Shown piece by piece: positions 33,350-34,580 of a stretch of 34,580 nt of DNA (its first letter is position 1; the number at the start of each line of letters is the position of its first letter). Position numbers and translations under genes: made by a program. Under the pieces are notes generated by a model. That model was not told where the DNA came from, did no database searches, and saw nothing but the letters and a program-made list of their open reading frames with translations. Source of the DNA: Lachnospiraceae bacterium (GTDB lineage: Bacteria > Bacillota > Clostridia > Lachnospirales > Lachnospiraceae); contig JAFYTM010000105.1 in NCBI GenBank assembly GCA_017558865.1, positions 1 through 34,580 on the forward strand, given 5' to 3'.

Positions 33350-34453
33350 ATGACAGTTCAGAGACGAACCGATACAAAAGGAACAGTTGATTATGTACTT
33401 TTGATTCTGGTTTTGATTCTGGTAGTATTTGGACTGGTCGTTCTGTATAGTACAAGTGCTTATAATGGCAGGGTCAAATTTGCAGACCCTGCTTATTATT
33501 TTAAAAAGCAGTTTTTAGCCACCAGCATTGGTCTGATGGCAATGTATCTGGTATCGCAGATAGATTATCGAAGCTGGATGCCCCTGGCATGGGTGGGGTA
33601 TGGTATATCGTTGGTGTTGTCGACGGCGGTTTTGTTTATTGGAGATGAATATAATGGTTCCAAACGCTGGCTGTCTTTGGGACCGCTTTCCTTTCAGCCA
33701 TCGGAATTTGCGAAGCTGGCGGTGGTGGTTCTTCTGGCATCTATTGTCAGCAAAAATGCGTCTCATATGAAGTCGTGGAAATATATGTTCCGGACGATTT
33801 TGGTGGTGCTGCCTATTGTAGGTCTGGTCGGAACGAATAATCTGAGTACAGCTATTATTATTCTTGGAATTGCAGTCATTCTGATCTTTATAGCAAATCC
33901 TAAATTTTTGCCGTTTATCGGACTTGGCGGACTGGGAATAGGATTTATCAGTATTTTCCTGAGTGTGGAATCTTATCGTCTGGAACGTCTGGCGATCTGG
34001 CGCAACCCGGAGCTGTATGAGAAGGGATATCAGACCATGCAGGGACTCTATGCGATCGGTTCCGGCGGTATCTTTGGTGTAGGACTTGGAAACAGTATGC
34101 AGAAGCTGGGATTTGTCCCGGAGGCACAAAATGATATGATTTTTTCGATTATCTGCGAAGAGCTTGGGCTGGCGGGGGCGTGCGGTGTAATTTTTTTGTT
34201 CGGGCTTCTGATCTGGCGGCTGATGGTGATCTCGACACATATGCAGGAGCTTTTCGGAGCTTTTCTGGCTGCAGGTGTGATGGGGCATATTATGATTCAG
34301 GTGATTCTGAATATTGCGGTGGTGACAAATACCATTCCCAATACAGGAATTACTCTTCCTTTTATCAGCTATGGAGGAACCTCGGTGGTCTTCCTTTTGG
34401 CGGAGATTGGACTGATCCTGAGTGTGTCCCGGGAGGTGAAGAAGGAACATTGA
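33350..34453 (+). CDS. ftsW: FtsW-type peptidoglycan glycosyltransferase (SEDS family)
   Basis: 367 residues from ATG 33350 with AGGTGAT seven or so bases upstream. About ten membrane segments. SEDS proteins polymerise glycan strands with a partner class B PBP. SEDS motifs: GSKRWLSLGPLSFQPSEFAKLAVV (near 103-126, with the conserved Arg and Glu), YQTMQGLYAIGSGGIFGVGLGNS (near 228-250), FVPEAQNDMIFSIICEELG (near 256-275, with the catalytic Asp), and NTGITLPFISYGGTS near 333-347. FtsW, RodA and SpoVE cannot be cleanly separated by eye; position in the dcw cluster favours FtsW/SpoVE. The neighbouring PBPs are its likely partners. Confidence 0.9.
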   Translation: MTVQRRTDTKGTVDYVLLILVLILVVFGLVVLYSTSAYNGRVKFADPAYYFKKQFLATSIGLMAMYLVSQIDYRSWMPLAWVGYGISLVLSTAVLFIGDEYNGSKRWLSLGPLSFQPSEFAKLAVVVLLASIVSKNASHMKSWKYMFRTILVVLPIVGLVGTNNLSTAIIILGIAVILIFIANPKFLPFIGLGGLGIGFISIFLSVESYRLERLAIWRNPELYEKGYQTMQGLYAIGSGGIFGVGLGNSMQKLGFVPEAQNDMIFSIICEELGLAGACGVIFLFGLLIWRLMVISTHMQELFGAFLAAGVMGHIMIQVILNIAVVTNTIPNTGITLPFISYGGTSVVFLLAEIGLILSVSREVKKEH

Positions 34454-34517
34454 TTTATGACCTGCATATACTGGTATATAATGGCAGACCTGGCAGACGG
34501 GTTCGGAGGAGATGTAT

Positions 34518-34580
34518 TTGGACGGAAATGAATTAAAGATCAAAGGACCTCAGAGGATGCAGGGAGAATTGCTTGTACAG
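34518..34580 (+). CDS. murA: UDP-N-acetylglucosamine 1-carboxyvinyltransferase, N-terminal start (partial)
   Basis: The gene runs off the right edge; 21 codons are visible. TTG 34518 is preferred over ATG 34512 because GGAGGA (34505-34510) is seven bases from the TTG but only one from the ATG. The visible segment, with ELKIKGPQRMQGELLVQ, resembles the MurA opening in which L.I.G...L.GE..V.GSKNA is the rule. MurA makes the first committed step of peptidoglycan precursor synthesis. The call is tentative because the GSKNA motif is beyond the edge. A TATAAT at 34477-34482 without a good -35 lies upstream. Confidence 0.65.
   Translation, partial: MDGNELKIKGPQRMQGELLVQ

Noticed and set aside
34483..34500. 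Tandem TGGCAGACC/TGGCAGACG near the right edge
   Set aside because: Only two 9-bp copies with one mismatch; no dyad or known operator resemblance.
33515..34543. A 342-codon minus-strand frame opposite ftsW
   Set aside because: It is rich in His, Gln and Arg, runs antisense to a clear membrane-protein gene, and has no ribosome site.
1..34580. Searched for CRISPR arrays, insertion sequences, prophage genes, tRNA and rRNA
   Set aside because: No repeated spacer pattern, transposase, integrase of phage type or RNA-gene signature was seen; all stretches are accounted for by the listed features.

Overview
The window reads as a chromosomal core-gene segment of a spore-forming, low-to-mid GC Bacillota of class Clostridia, most likely Lachnospiraceae. 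Reasons: sporulation genes (spoIIM, a spoVB-like flippase, a Spo0E-like small protein), a clostridial iscR-iscS-iscU-mnmA operon, consensus sigma-A promoters with 17-bp spacers, strong AGGAGG-type ribosome sites, and the order pyrH-frr-uppS-cdsA-dxr-rseP. The genus cannot be fixed by eye. I see no insertion sequence, prophage, CRISPR array, tRNA or rRNA.

Layout. 1-1670 (+): tail of proC, spoIIM, and a XerD-like recombinase with altered catalytic residues. 1681-4377 (-): DAHP synthase and a SpoVB-like flippase. 4418-7751 (+): iron-sulfur/tRNA-thiolation operon iscR-iscS-iscU-mnmA behind a consensus promoter and a palindromic operator. 7759-8635 (-): PHP-family histidinol phosphatase with a TTG start. 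8698-17195 (+): glycolysis block gap, pgk, tpiA, an aldo/keto reductase, gpmI, an unusual membrane protein (sigma-factor-like N-terminus, acidic linker, one membrane helix, SH3b) and eno. 17174-18399 (+): maf and dtd. 18495-23601 (+): pyrH-frr-uppS-cdsA-dxr-rseP. 23609-23788 (-): a 44-residue membrane-protein gene. 23932-26175 (+): ychF, lgt and a Spo0E-like small ORF. 26240-34580 (+): the dcw division/wall cluster mraZ-rsmH-ftsL-two class B PBPs-mraY-ftsW-murA (partial).

How the genes fit together. Gap, Pgk, GpmI and Eno carry out consecutive lower-glycolysis steps, with TpiA feeding Gap. IscS supplies sulfur to IscU and MnmA, and IscR probably senses cluster status. UppS makes the undecaprenyl carrier used by MraY; Dxr feeds isoprenoid supply to UppS; CdsA and Lgt serve membrane lipid and lipoprotein biogenesis. 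The mra/fts genes build septal peptidoglycan.

Most of the window is ordinary core genome. The points worth a second look are the catalytically altered XerD-like protein, the sigma-like/SH3b protein between gpmI and eno, a class B PBP with KTA instead of KTG, two small genes, and two places where a terminator stem also carries the next gene's ribosome-binding site.
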